Source: UBA10348 sp002469915 (GTDB lineage Bacteria > Bacteroidota > Rhodothermia > Rhodothermales > UBA10348). From it: 64,000 nucleotides of DNA. Both the position numbers and the translations under genes were made by a program. Below the pieces are notes generated by a model. The model did no database searches, was not told the DNA's origin, and saw only the letters and a program-made list of their open reading frames with translations. Below, piece after piece: positions 7,674 to 15,636 of this stretch (the stretch's first letter is position 1; every line of letters starts with the position of its first letter). The stretch lies in contig JAQWHM010000017.1 in NCBI GenBank assembly GCA_029249345.1, positions 124,001 to 188,000 of the forward strand. Reading direction: 5' to 3'.

Positions 7674-9167
7674 CTAGTCTTCGACGTTATCGATCTGTGC
7701 TTTCTGCAGCTTTCCGCTGTAATCTACATACACCGTTTTAGTCTCTGTGTAAAACTCGAATACTTCCCATCCGCCTTCACGGTGTCCGTTTCCGGTACCT
7801 TTTACACCACCAAATGGCATGTGTGCTTCTGCACCGATGGTTGGACCATTCACGTAAGTGATCCCCGCTTCGATTTCATGCATGGCACGGAATGCGGTTG
7901 CGATATCCTGCGTGTAAATGGCAGAAGAAAGACCGAACTCAATGTTGTTCGCCACTTCAACGGCCTCTTCATAGGAAGAGATCTTGATAACCGATAGAAC
8001 CGGACCGAAAATTTCTTCTTTGGCGATACGCATATTCTGAGTTACATCCGTGAAGATAGTCGGCTCATAAAACGTTCCGTCTTCAACGCCTTCTCCTGTT
8101 GGACGCTTACCACCGATGAGGCATGTAGCACCCTCTTCGATACCGACGCCAACGTAGTACTCAATCTTGTCCAGTCCTTTCTGGTTGATGACAGGACCCA
8201 TTTCTGTGTCGTCTAGGTTGCCATATCCAATTTTAAGTGCCTTGGCTCTTTCGGCGAGAGTGTTAACCAACTCGTCATGTACGTCTTCATGCACGATCAA
8301 ACGTGAAGTAGCGGTACAGCGCTGTCCAGTGGTCCCGAACGCACCCCACAGGAGACCGTCGATGACGAGATCAAGATCTGCATCTGCCAACACGATCATT
8401 GGGTTTTTACCACCCATTTCGAGGGAAAAGCGTTTGTGCATTCTGCCGCACGCTTCGCCAACTTGAGATCCAGTTACTGTTGAACCCGTGAAGGAAACTG
8501 CATTTACATCAGGATGCTCTACAAGTGCACGGCCGGCGTTACCACCACCTTGAACGAGATTCAGAACGCCAGCTGGTAGACCGGCTTCAACCATAATCTT
8601 GACCAACAAGGCGCCACTATGAGGAGCATCTTCACTGGGTTTGAAGACGACCGTGTTACCGGCAGCTAGGGCAGGAAACATCTTCCACGTCGGAACGGCT
8701 ACTGGGAAGTTCCAGGCTGAAATCACACCGCAAACGCCAATAGGGCGGCGAATGGACATGTTGAACTTATTAGGCATTTCAGACGGTACGGTATGACCGA
8801 AAAGACGTCTGGTCTCAGTGGCAGCGTAATATGCTGTATCAATAGCCTCCTGAACATCACCTTTTGTCTCGAAAAAAGGCTTGCCCATTTCACGCGTCAT
8901 TTGAAACGCTAACTCGCTTTTGCGCTCAGTTAGGAGATCGCCAATGCGCCGAAGTATGTCACCTCTGGCTGGAGCTGGCATGGATCCCCATGTTTTAAAT
9001 GCGGTGCGTGCAGCCCGGACAGCGTCGTCCACGTCTTCGACTCCCGATTCGGGGAATTGACCGATAACATCGCTGTTCAATGCTGGATTGATGTCTTTGA
9101 AACTGGCGCCGGAAGCGGCATCCTGCCAGGTCCCATCAATAAAATTCTGATTCAGTACTTCAGACAT
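7674..9167 (-). CDS. NAD(P)-dependent aldehyde dehydrogenase
   Basis: 497-residue ALDH-superfamily enzyme that oxidises an aldehyde to the acid in the cytoplasm. Key residues are visible: Asn153 (AWNFP), Lys176 (FKPSED), general base Glu250 (LEMGGKNP) and nucleophile Cys284 (GQRCT). The nucleotide-site GSTVTG is at 228-233. Overall motifs fit the branch that contains alpha-ketoglutaric semialdehyde and aminoadipate semialdehyde dehydrogenases, but the substrate is not decidable from sequence. It stands alone on the minus strand, divergent from the aminotransferase gene and closed by a strong terminator. Pairing with the divergent aminotransferase could indicate amino-acid or lysine-type catabolism (inference). 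Confidence 0.93.
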   Translation of the reverse strand: MSEVLNQNFIDGTWQDAASGASFKDINPALNSDVIGQFPESGVEDVDDAVRAARTAFKTWGSMPAPARGDILRRIGDLLTERKSELAFQMTREMGKPFFETKGDVQEAIDTAYYAATETRRLFGHTVPSEMPNKFNMSIRRPIGVCGVISAWNFPVAVPTWKMFPALAAGNTVVFKPSEDAPHSGALLVKIMVEAGLPAGVLNLVQGGGNAGRALVEHPDVNAVSFTGSTVTGSQVGEACGRMHKRFSLEMGGKNPMIVLADADLDLVIDGLLWGAFGTTGQRCTATSRLIVHEDVHDELVNTLAERAKALKIGYGNLDDTEMGPVINQKGLDKIEYYVGVGIEEGATCLIGGKRPTGEGVEDGTFYEPTIFTDVTQNMRIAKEEIFGPVLSVIKISSYEEAVEVANNIEFGLSSAIYTQDIATAFRAMHEIEAGITYVNGPTIGAEAHMPFGGVKGTGNGHREGGWEVFEFYTETKTVYVDYSGKLQKAQIDNVED

Positions 9168-9332
9168 GGAATGTTCTTTGGAGGTTAGGTTTTTCGATTC
9201 CGGAAATTACTCAGCTTCATCAGGTCGTTCAAGCAAAGATTCTGCGTGGAAATTCAGATTTGGTACGGGAATACAGTTGTATATTCAAAGGCTCAAACTT
9301 TGATCTGCAAGAACCGGACCTGCTGAAACCCT

Positions 9333-10535
9333 ATGCTAAATTTAAAGAATAGGCTCTCCCAACGTGTACAATCCGTTCCTCCCTCGGGGATCAGGCGTTT
9401 CTTTGAAATTGCTGCGACGATGGAAGAGGTAATTACCCTCGGAATTGGTGAGCCAGACTTCGTTTCTCCTGAGCCAATTATGAGAGGAGCACGCGAATCC
9501 ATGGAACGCGGACTCACTGGATATACCTCTAATGCAGGAATTGCCCCCCTGCGCGAGGCGATTTCTGAGGAAGTAGACAGGTTGTACGGCGTTAAATATG
9601 ACCCGGCAAGCGAAGTTCTTGTGACGGTAGGTGTTAGCGAGGCGCTTCAATTAGCCATGTTGGCTCTTTTAGATCCGGGAGATGAAATACTCATACCTGA
9701 GCCTTGCTTTGTGTCTTATGGCCCAGCCGCCATATTTGCCGGTGCGACCGTAAAATATGTGCCAACATCTGTTGAACATAATTTCCAAGTAACGGCGGCA
9801 GACATCGAAGCTCGGATTACAGATCGGACGAAGATGTTATTTTTAGCTTACCCGAGTAATCCAACGGGCGCCGTTTTGAGTCGTGAGACGCTCATGGAGA
9901 TTGCAGAGGTGGTCGAACGGCATGACTTGCTCGTTCTTTCTGATGAGATTTACGATCGCTTGATTTACGGCTCTGCACTCCAGTCTGGTCATACCTGTTT
10001 ACCGTCCATCGATAGTCTTAGAGATCGTACTGTTCTGCTTGGTGGCTTTTCGAAAGCCTATGCCATGACAGGCTGGCGAGTGGGTTATGCATGTGCTCCA
10101 AAGCCCATTTACGAGGCCATGTACAAATTGCACCAGTACATTATCATGTCTGCTCCAACAGCGAGTCAGTGGGGTGCTTTGGCCGGGCTTAAGGAATGCC
10201 AGCCAGATGTGGAACGCATGAGACAGGCTTATGATGAGCGTCGGCGTACGATCGTGGATGGCTTCCGTGCTGCTGGACTACCCACATTTGAGCCAGAAGG
10301 TGCTTTTTATTGCTTCCCTGATATCCGATCTACCGGACTCAATTCCGAGGACTTTGCACAACAATTGCTTGAAGCCGAGCATGTTGCTGTCGTTCCGGGT
10401 GATGCGTTTGGGCCTTCAGGAGCGGGGTATGTTCGCTGTTCGTACGCCAACTCCCTGTCTAACATCCAGGAAGCGGTAAAACGGATTTCCCGATTTGCCG
10501 ATAAATGCCACGAACATGTAAGGGCTACCTCATGA
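9333..10535 (+). CDS. Class I/II pyridoxal-phosphate aminotransferase
   Basis: 400-residue fold-type I aminotransferase, aspartate/aromatic subgroup. PLP-binding residues visible are Asn176 (PSNPTG), Asp204 (SDEIYDRL) and the Schiff-base Lys241 (GGFSKAYAMTGWRVGY). The N-terminal RRFFEIAATMEEVITLGIGEPDF is typical of the MalY-distant AspC/AlaT-like group. The gene ends in an ATGA overlap with a small membrane protein gene. The amino-acid substrate cannot be set from motifs; aspartate, alanine and aromatic activities are all known in the group. Confidence 0.9.
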   Translation: MLNLKNRLSQRVQSVPPSGIRRFFEIAATMEEVITLGIGEPDFVSPEPIMRGARESMERGLTGYTSNAGIAPLREAISEEVDRLYGVKYDPASEVLVTVGVSEALQLAMLALLDPGDEILIPEPCFVSYGPAAIFAGATVKYVPTSVEHNFQVTAADIEARITDRTKMLFLAYPSNPTGAVLSRETLMEIAEVVERHDLLVLSDEIYDRLIYGSALQSGHTCLPSIDSLRDRTVLLGGFSKAYAMTGWRVGYACAPKPIYEAMYKLHQYIIMSAPTASQWGALAGLKECQPDVERMRQAYDERRRTIVDGFRAAGLPTFEPEGAFYCFPDIRSTGLNSEDFAQQLLEAEHVAVVPGDAFGPSGAGYVRCSYANSLSNIQEAVKRISRFADKCHEHVRATS

Positions 10536-10891
10536 GCCGGAAAAATTTCATAATTAGCGTGCTTGTAGCTCTGATTGCTCACTACTTCTTGGGCTGGCAT
10601 TACAGCATTATTGGAGCGTTTTTGGCCGGATATTTTTCACACAAGTCGCCTGTTCGTTCGGGCGCTTTGACGTTGTTGGTGTCTTGGGGCGCGCTGATAG
10701 CCTACAATTATGTCGTAGCTGCCTCAGAAGTGATGGCAATGACAGCCGTGGTCGCGGCAATCGTCGGTGAGGCGCCGGCCTTTTTGCCCGTTGCTATTAC
10801 GTTGTTTATTTCCGTATTGATGGGCGCTGTAGGTGGATGGGCCGGAGCGGTCCCTAGTAAATCAAAAACAAAAGCTGAGAGAGATGGATAA
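10532..10891 (+). CDS. Small membrane protein of unknown function
   Basis: 119 residues from ATG 10532, which overlaps the aminotransferase stop as ATGA. A longer in-frame start at 10505 lies inside that gene and is less likely. There are three or four hydrophobic segments: about 5-35 with a short polar break, 42-62, 67-85 and 88-108. The tail KSKTKAERDG is basic to polar and cytoplasmic by the positive-inside rule. I do not recognise a family. Its last codons overlap the start of prfB by 8 bp, so the three genes are probably co-translated. Confidence 0.7.
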   Translation: MSRKNFIISVLVALIAHYFLGWHYSIIGAFLAGYFSHKSPVRSGALTLLVSWGALIAYNYVVAASEVMAMTAVVAAIVGEAPAFLPVAITLFISVLMGAVGGWAGAVPSKSKTKAERDG

Positions 10892-11994
10892 GGAACTGAT
10901 ACGAAGCCTGTTAGAGCGTGTAGGTACGCTCGGGAGGTATCTTTGACATTTCAGGAAGAGAGGAAAAACGCAAGGAACTGGAGTCGAAAAGACTTGACCC
11001 TACGTTTTGGGATTATCCGGAAGATGCTCAATTAGTCGAAAAGGCCATTTCCGTTGAGAAAGGATGGATTGATGCTTGGTATGCCCTTACGGGTAAGACT
11101 GAAGATGTCGAAACGCTCATCTTAATGGCAGAGGAAGATCTGGACTCAGGATTAGAAGGAGAGATTGCATCTGAGGGAAAGGCGCTCCAGAACATGATTG
11201 ATGAGTTGGAGCTCAAAAGCCTCCTAAGTGGTTCCGATGACCAGCGAGACGCCATTCTTACTATTCATCCTGGAGCTGGGGGTACTGAAAGTCAGGACTG
11301 GGCGGAGATGTTACTCAGAATGTATACCCGCTGGGGAGAACGTAATGGCTACACAATGCAATTGCTCGAGCATCAGGATGGGGATGTAGCGGGTATAAAA
11401 AGTGCGTCTTTAGCGCTAAGGGGTCCATTCGCGTACGGGTACTTAAAATCCGAATCCGGCGTGCATCGATTGGTTCGAATCAGCCCATTTGATTCGAGTG
11501 GGCGCAGACACACCTCTTTTTCTTCTGTTTTTGTTTACCCCGAGATCGATGATACGATTGATATCGAGATCAAGCCCGATCAATTAGAGCTTCAGACGTT
11601 TCGGTCCGGTGGCGCTGGCGGTCAGAATGTAAATAAGGTGGAAACCGGTGTTCGATTCATTTGGACAGGTGACCTGTCCAATGGGGAGAAGGCTAGAGTG
11701 GTAGCCGAATGCACCGAGGAACGTAGCCAGTTGCAGAACAAAGATCGCGCAATGACGATGCTCAAAAGTCGCATTTATCAGTTGGAGCGGGAAATTCAGG
11801 AGGCCGTCAAAAACGAGGTAGAGGGTAAGAAGAAAAAAATCGAATGGGGATCTCAGATCCGATCCTATGTCTTCCAGCCCTATACCATGGTGAATGACCA
11901 TAGAACGGAAACCAAAATGACCGATGTGCAATCAGTCATGGATGGAGACCTGGAAGAATTTATTCGGGCCTTCCTCATTCAGCAAACCTCTTAA
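10884..11994 (+). CDS. prfB: Peptide chain release factor 2 (programmed +1 frameshift)
   Basis: RF2 recognises UGA and UAA stops and triggers peptide release on the ribosome. Codons 1-20 run from ATG 10884 to CTT at 10941-10943. They are followed by an in-frame TGA (10944-10946), and the rest is in the +1 frame from GAC 10945 to 11994. The slip site is GGGAGGTATCTTTGAC, with the internal Shine-Dalgarno-like GGGAGG three bases before TAT-CTT-TGA, matching the well-known prfB autoregulation signal. The joined product is about 369 residues. The RF2-specific SPF tripeptide is present (VRISPFDSSG), as is GGQ in SGGAGGQNVNK. The early TGA is therefore regulatory, not a defect. Confidence 0.97.
10932..10947 (+). 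promoter_or_regulatory. prfB +1 frameshift signal
   Basis: GGGAGGTATCTTTGAC: a Shine-Dalgarno-like GGGAGG followed by the slippery CTT-T and a TGA stop in poor context. When RF2 is scarce, the ribosome slips +1 from CTT to TTT and RF2 is made. This is the established autoregulatory mechanism for this gene, and the sequence matches it closely. Confidence 0.95.
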
Positions 11995-11995
11995 A

Positions 11996-13591
11996 ATGAA
12001 GGGACAGCGACATAAGGTCGATTATTTGGTCCTAGGAAGCGGAGCCGCTGGATTGTCATTTGCGCTTCGTGTAGCAGAGCACGGCACTGTTGCTGTTATT
12101 ACTAAGTCCTCAGCTTGCGAATCCAATACACATTACGCACAGGGAGGAATCGCAGCCGCGATGTCCGATTCCGACAGTATCGAAAAGCATGTTCAGGATA
12201 CGTTGATTGCGGGGGCCGGGTTGTGTGACGAAGCGGTAGTCAGGGAAATTCTCCAGGACGGACCAGACGCTATATCAGAATTGGTTGCGGGCGGTGCAGA
12301 TTTTTCAAAGGCAGATGGTCAGCTTCATCTTGGTCGCGAGGGTGGACATGGTGAGAGCCGTATCGTTCATGCTGCAGATGCAACCGGCGAGGTCATATCC
12401 GGCTCATTATTGAACCGAGTTAAAGCGCATCCTAATATTCTATTATCAGAGAACCACTTTGCTTTAGAACTAATCACAGATCATCATTTAGGACAACATG
12501 TATCCAGAGTGCGACCGGATACAACCTGTTATGGGGCATACGTTTACGACGAGTTAAATGATGTAGTTGATACTTGGCTAGGTAAGTGCGTAATGCTTGC
12601 CACGGGCGGGGCGGGTCAAGTTTATCTTCATACGACTAATCCTGCCGTAGCTACTGGAGATGGGGTGGCGATGGCTTATCGGGCAAAGGCTCGAATTGCC
12701 AATATGGAGTTTGTCCAGTTTCATCCAACCTCACTCTATCACGAAGACGCCCGATCCTTTTTGATATCAGAAGCCGTTCGCGGAGAAGGGGGTGTTTTGG
12801 TCAATAATGACGGCCATCGCTTCATGACGGACTACGACAAGCGTCTTGAATTGGCCCCGAGAGATGTTGTGGCTAGGGCAATCGACGATCAGCTTAAAAC
12901 AAGGGGCGAACAGCACGTCTGGTTGGATATTTCGCACAAGTCTGCGGACCAGACTCGCGCTCATTTCCCCAAGATTTACGCTCGTTGTTTAGAGGTTGGA
13001 CTGGACATTACATCGGACAAAATTCCGGTCGTTCCGGCAGCGCACTATATGTGCGGAGGTGTTCAAACTGACGTGAATGGACAAACGTCTATCACGAACT
13101 TATTGGCTTGCGGAGAGGTCGCCTGTACGGGCCTACATGGCGCCAACAGACTGGCGAGTAACTCACTGTTGGAGGCTGTCGTCGTTGGGAAACGCGCTGC
13201 TCAGCTAGGAGCTGACCTAGTGAGTCACAACGACTGGAACGATAACGTACCTGACTGGGACGATAGTGGCACAACCCATCCAGCAGAATGGGTACTCATT
13301 TCCCACAACAAGGATGAGCTTCGGCGCATTATGTGGGATTACGTTGGCATCGTGCGCAGCAACCATAGATTGGATCGCGCAGCACGTCGTATTGCTTTAC
13401 TCTATGAAGAAACGGAAGCGTTTTATCGGCGGTCCACGGTGTCTGCGGGATTGTGTGAGTTACGTAATATGATCGCCGTCGCCTTTCTCGTCATTCAGAG
13501 CGCTTCGATTCGACGTGAGAGTCGGGGCCTGCATTACATGACAGATTATCCTCATAGCGTCGAGAATGAGAGAAGAATGACTTTGTTGTAA
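11996..13591 (+). CDS. nadB: L-aspartate oxidase (NAD biosynthesis)
   Basis: Flavoprotein that oxidises L-aspartate to iminoaspartate, the first step of de novo NAD synthesis. It has 531 residues from ATG 11996, one base after the prfB stop; a longer ORF start lies inside prfB and is rejected. Visible motifs are the FAD dinucleotide fold LGSGAAGLSFALRVAE near the N-terminus, THYAQGGIAAAM, the fumarate-reductase-like FVQFHPTSLY active-site segment, and RGEGGVLVN. The C-terminal helical domain is complete. A frdA/sdhA identity is unlikely because of the THYAQGGIAA segment and length. No nadA or nadC is nearby. Confidence 0.93.
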   Translation: MKGQRHKVDYLVLGSGAAGLSFALRVAEHGTVAVITKSSACESNTHYAQGGIAAAMSDSDSIEKHVQDTLIAGAGLCDEAVVREILQDGPDAISELVAGGADFSKADGQLHLGREGGHGESRIVHAADATGEVISGSLLNRVKAHPNILLSENHFALELITDHHLGQHVSRVRPDTTCYGAYVYDELNDVVDTWLGKCVMLATGGAGQVYLHTTNPAVATGDGVAMAYRAKARIANMEFVQFHPTSLYHEDARSFLISEAVRGEGGVLVNNDGHRFMTDYDKRLELAPRDVVARAIDDQLKTRGEQHVWLDISHKSADQTRAHFPKIYARCLEVGLDITSDKIPVVPAAHYMCGGVQTDVNGQTSITNLLACGEVACTGLHGANRLASNSLLEAVVVGKRAAQLGADLVSHNDWNDNVPDWDDSGTTHPAEWVLISHNKDELRRIMWDYVGIVRSNHRLDRAARRIALLYEETEAFYRRSTVSAGLCELRNMIAVAFLVIQSASIRRESRGLHYMTDYPHSVENERRMTLL

Positions 13592-13612
13592 GCTAGTTGG
13601 GACCTTGTGGCA

Positions 13613-13642
13613 TTGATTTCACACGCGAAAATGCCGTATATT
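13613..13642 (+). promoter_or_regulatory. Candidate sigma70-type promoter of the rimP-nusA-infB operon
   Basis: TTGATT (13613-13618) and TATATT (13637-13642) are separated by 18 bp, just after nadB and about 170 bp before rimP. Both hexamers are close to the sigma70 consensus. Transcripts from here would carry the two hairpins downstream. Confidence 0.5.
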
Positions 13643-13656
13643 GAGATCTGCGGATG

Positions 13657-13684
13657 AAAGGGAGGCTACCAGCCGCCCTTTTTT
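13657..13684 (+). terminator. Terminator-like hairpin 1 in the rimP operon leader
   Basis: An AGGG-A-GGCT stem pairs with AGCC-G-CCCT around a 3-base loop and is followed by six T residues. It fits a Rho-independent terminator. Because it lies after the candidate promoter, it may act as an attenuator; otherwise it simply ends nadB transcription. Confidence 0.7.
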
Positions 13685-13705
13685 GTTGAGAAATGGACTC
13701 TGGTG

Positions 13706-13738
13706 GCGCCCGTCCGACGTTCGGACCGGGCGCTTTTT
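13706..13738 (+). terminator. Terminator-like hairpin 2 in the rimP operon leader
   Basis: GCGCCCG-TCCGA pairs with TCGGA-CCGGGCGC (one bulged G, loop CGT), followed by five T residues at 13733-13737. It is a second strong terminator only about 25 bp after the first. It is either double termination of nadB or leader attenuation of rimP-nusA-infB. Confidence 0.75.
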
Positions 13739-13809
13739 GCAGTGTCGGTTTTTCGATTTCCGTTTGAGTACTAACATCAAAAGTGATCTTGGATACAGCA
13801 ACAGCACAT

Positions 13810-14274
13810 ATGGCCTCAGATACTTCGCTAGACACGCGGATAGAACGTCATGCCCGGGATGTCTTGGGAAATGATGAGCTATTTGTAGTCGGCATCAGTA
13901 TTCGGGGACAAAAGGGATCCAGGCTCATTGAAATCTTCGTTGATGGAGATCAGGGTGTTGGTGTGAGGGATCTTGCTCGAATTAGCCGTGAACTCGCCTT
14001 TATTCTGGAAGCAGAAGACATTGTAAAGGGAGAGTATCATTTGAATGTCTCAACCCCTGGGGCTGAGCGTGCATTTTTGCTGGAAAGGCAGTACCAGCGG
14101 CATGTGGGCAAGAAACTTGATTTGCTCGTTGTTGATGAAGACGGACACATTAGCGTGGAAGGTGAAAACCTCGGCGTCACTGACGGCGTTCTGCGCGTTC
14201 GGACCTCATCAAATGAGTCTATGGAGATTCCGCTTGAGCGGATTTCAAAGGCACAGATAATTTTACCTTGGTAG
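13810..14274 (+). CDS. rimP: Ribosome maturation factor RimP
   Basis: Assists late assembly of the 30S subunit. From ATG 13810 it has 154 residues, the usual family length; a GTG at 13783 in the same frame would add nine. The N-terminal KH-like half contains RGSRLIEIFVD-type strands (KGSRLIEIFVDGDQGV) and the conserved LNVSTPGAERAF (family: LEVSSPGLDRPL). The C-terminal half is an SH3-like barrel. It heads the rimP-nusA-infB operon, an order conserved through most bacteria, and its leader carries two terminator-like hairpins. Confidence 0.93.
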   Translation: MASDTSLDTRIERHARDVLGNDELFVVGISIRGQKGSRLIEIFVDGDQGVGVRDLARISRELAFILEAEDIVKGEYHLNVSTPGAERAFLLERQYQRHVGKKLDLLVVDEDGHISVEGENLGVTDGVLRVRTSSNESMEIPLERISKAQIILPW

Positions 14275-14318
14275 CACCGCCCATTTTGGGCTAATTAGAC
14301 TACAATAAGCAGCAGAAA

Positions 14319-15593
14319 ATGCAGAATTCTGATCTTGTTTCCTCGTTTGCTGAGATAGCGCGTGAGAAGGGAATCGACCGCGATTCCCTCCAATTGATCG
14401 TGGAAGACGTTTTCAAGGCAATGATCCGCAAACGCTATGGTTCAGATGATTCTTTTGAGATCATCTTGAATCCTGATCACGGTGATATGCAAATCTTGCA
14501 TATTCGAGAGGTTGTGGATGATTGGGCCGTTGAAGATCCTGTTACGCAGATCGAGGAAAAGGACGCTCAAGTCATCGATGAAGATTTTGAGGTCGGTGAT
14601 GAAGTAGCAGAAGAAATCGAATTTAAGGATTTCGGCAGACGCGCTGTAATGACGGCACGTCAGACGTTTAGTCAGCGAATTCGCGACATCGAGAAGGACA
14701 ATATCTACGACTGGTATAAAGAACTTGTTGGCGAAGTAGTTGTCGGTGAGATTTATCAAATGCGTCGCCGCGAGATTCTGGTCATCCACAATAAAGTGGA
14801 GCTGATCATGCCTCGTACCGAACAGATCTATCGGGATCGGTATCGCAAGGGAGATATGATTCGGGCAGTCATCAAGGAAGTGATTCGTGACAATGCCGGA
14901 AATCCATTGATCATCATTTCTCGAGCAGATCCGTTGTTTATGGAGCGGCTTTTCGAACTTGAGGTCCCCGAGATCGACGAAGGAATTGTCGATATCAAGA
15001 AAATTGTTCGCGAACCAGGCGATCGGGCCAAGGTTGCGGTCATCAGCCACGATGACAGAATTGATCCAGTCGGCGCTTGCGTTGGAATGAAGGGATCCCG
15101 AATTCATGCTGTGGTGCGTGAACTCGGAAATGAAAATATTGATGTAGTTCAGTGGACAGACGACACGGTCGAAATGATCAAGCGTGCATTGTCGCCGGCG
15201 AGTCCTGTTCTTGTTCAGTTGAACGAGGAGCTAACTCCTCCAAGAGCTAAGGTTGTCGTAAGAGCAGACGAAGTCAGTCAGGCTATTGGCCGTGGCGGAA
15301 TTAATATTCGTTTGGCCTCTGCATTGAGTGAGCACGAAATCGACGTATATCGTGAGATTTCAGAGGAAGAAGAAGATGTGGAAATCCAGGAATTCTCAGA
15401 TGAGATTCGGGAAGATCTGCTGCAGAAATTACGCGACATAGGATGTGATACTGCGCGAGCAGTGCTGGAATTATCGAAGGACGAGCTTATTCGTCGTACG
15501 GGTATGGAGGATGAAGATGCCGCCGCCGTATTGAAGGTGATTCGCTCGGAATTTGAAGAAGAAACACAGTCAGGAGAAGAGGTTGCAGAATAA
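14319..15593 (+). CDS. nusA: Transcription termination/antitermination factor NusA
   Basis: Binds RNA polymerase and nascent RNA and modulates pausing, termination and antitermination. It has 424 residues: N-terminal polymerase-binding domain (about 1-130), S1 domain (about 135-200, IYQMRRREILVIHNKVELIMPR), then two KH domains (about 200-345). The latter contain the signature GACVGMKGSRIHAVVREL and the second KH with AIGRGGINIRLAS. After that comes one helix-hairpin-helix-rich segment (DLLQKLRDIGCDTARAVLEL) and an acidic end. It lacks the second long acidic repeat of E. coli NusA, which is normal outside Proteobacteria. It sits between rimP and infB. Confidence 0.96.
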   Translation: MQNSDLVSSFAEIAREKGIDRDSLQLIVEDVFKAMIRKRYGSDDSFEIILNPDHGDMQILHIREVVDDWAVEDPVTQIEEKDAQVIDEDFEVGDEVAEEIEFKDFGRRAVMTARQTFSQRIRDIEKDNIYDWYKELVGEVVVGEIYQMRRREILVIHNKVELIMPRTEQIYRDRYRKGDMIRAVIKEVIRDNAGNPLIIISRADPLFMERLFELEVPEIDEGIVDIKKIVREPGDRAKVAVISHDDRIDPVGACVGMKGSRIHAVVRELGNENIDVVQWTDDTVEMIKRALSPASPVLVQLNEELTPPRAKVVVRADEVSQAIGRGGINIRLASALSEHEIDVYREISEEEEDVEIQEFSDEIREDLLQKLRDIGCDTARAVLELSKDELIRRTGMEDEDAAAVLKVIRSEFEEETQSGEEVAE

Positions 15594-15636
15594 CATGTAC
15601 TAGAAAATCTGATCCTCCTCTTTTAATACCCCATAC

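Noticed and set aside
10884..10946. prfB as a pseudogene or sequencing error because of an early TGA
   Set aside because: The TGA sits in the exact conserved frameshift context and the downstream frame is complete, so it is regulatory.
11460..11500. tRNA-like T-loop sequence (GGTTCGAATC)
   Set aside because: It lies within prfB coding sequence in frame; no acceptor or anticodon stems surround it.
14442..15107. 221-residue antisense ORF over nusA
   Set aside because: Mirrors the codon bias of nusA, with no recognisable domain or ribosome binding site.
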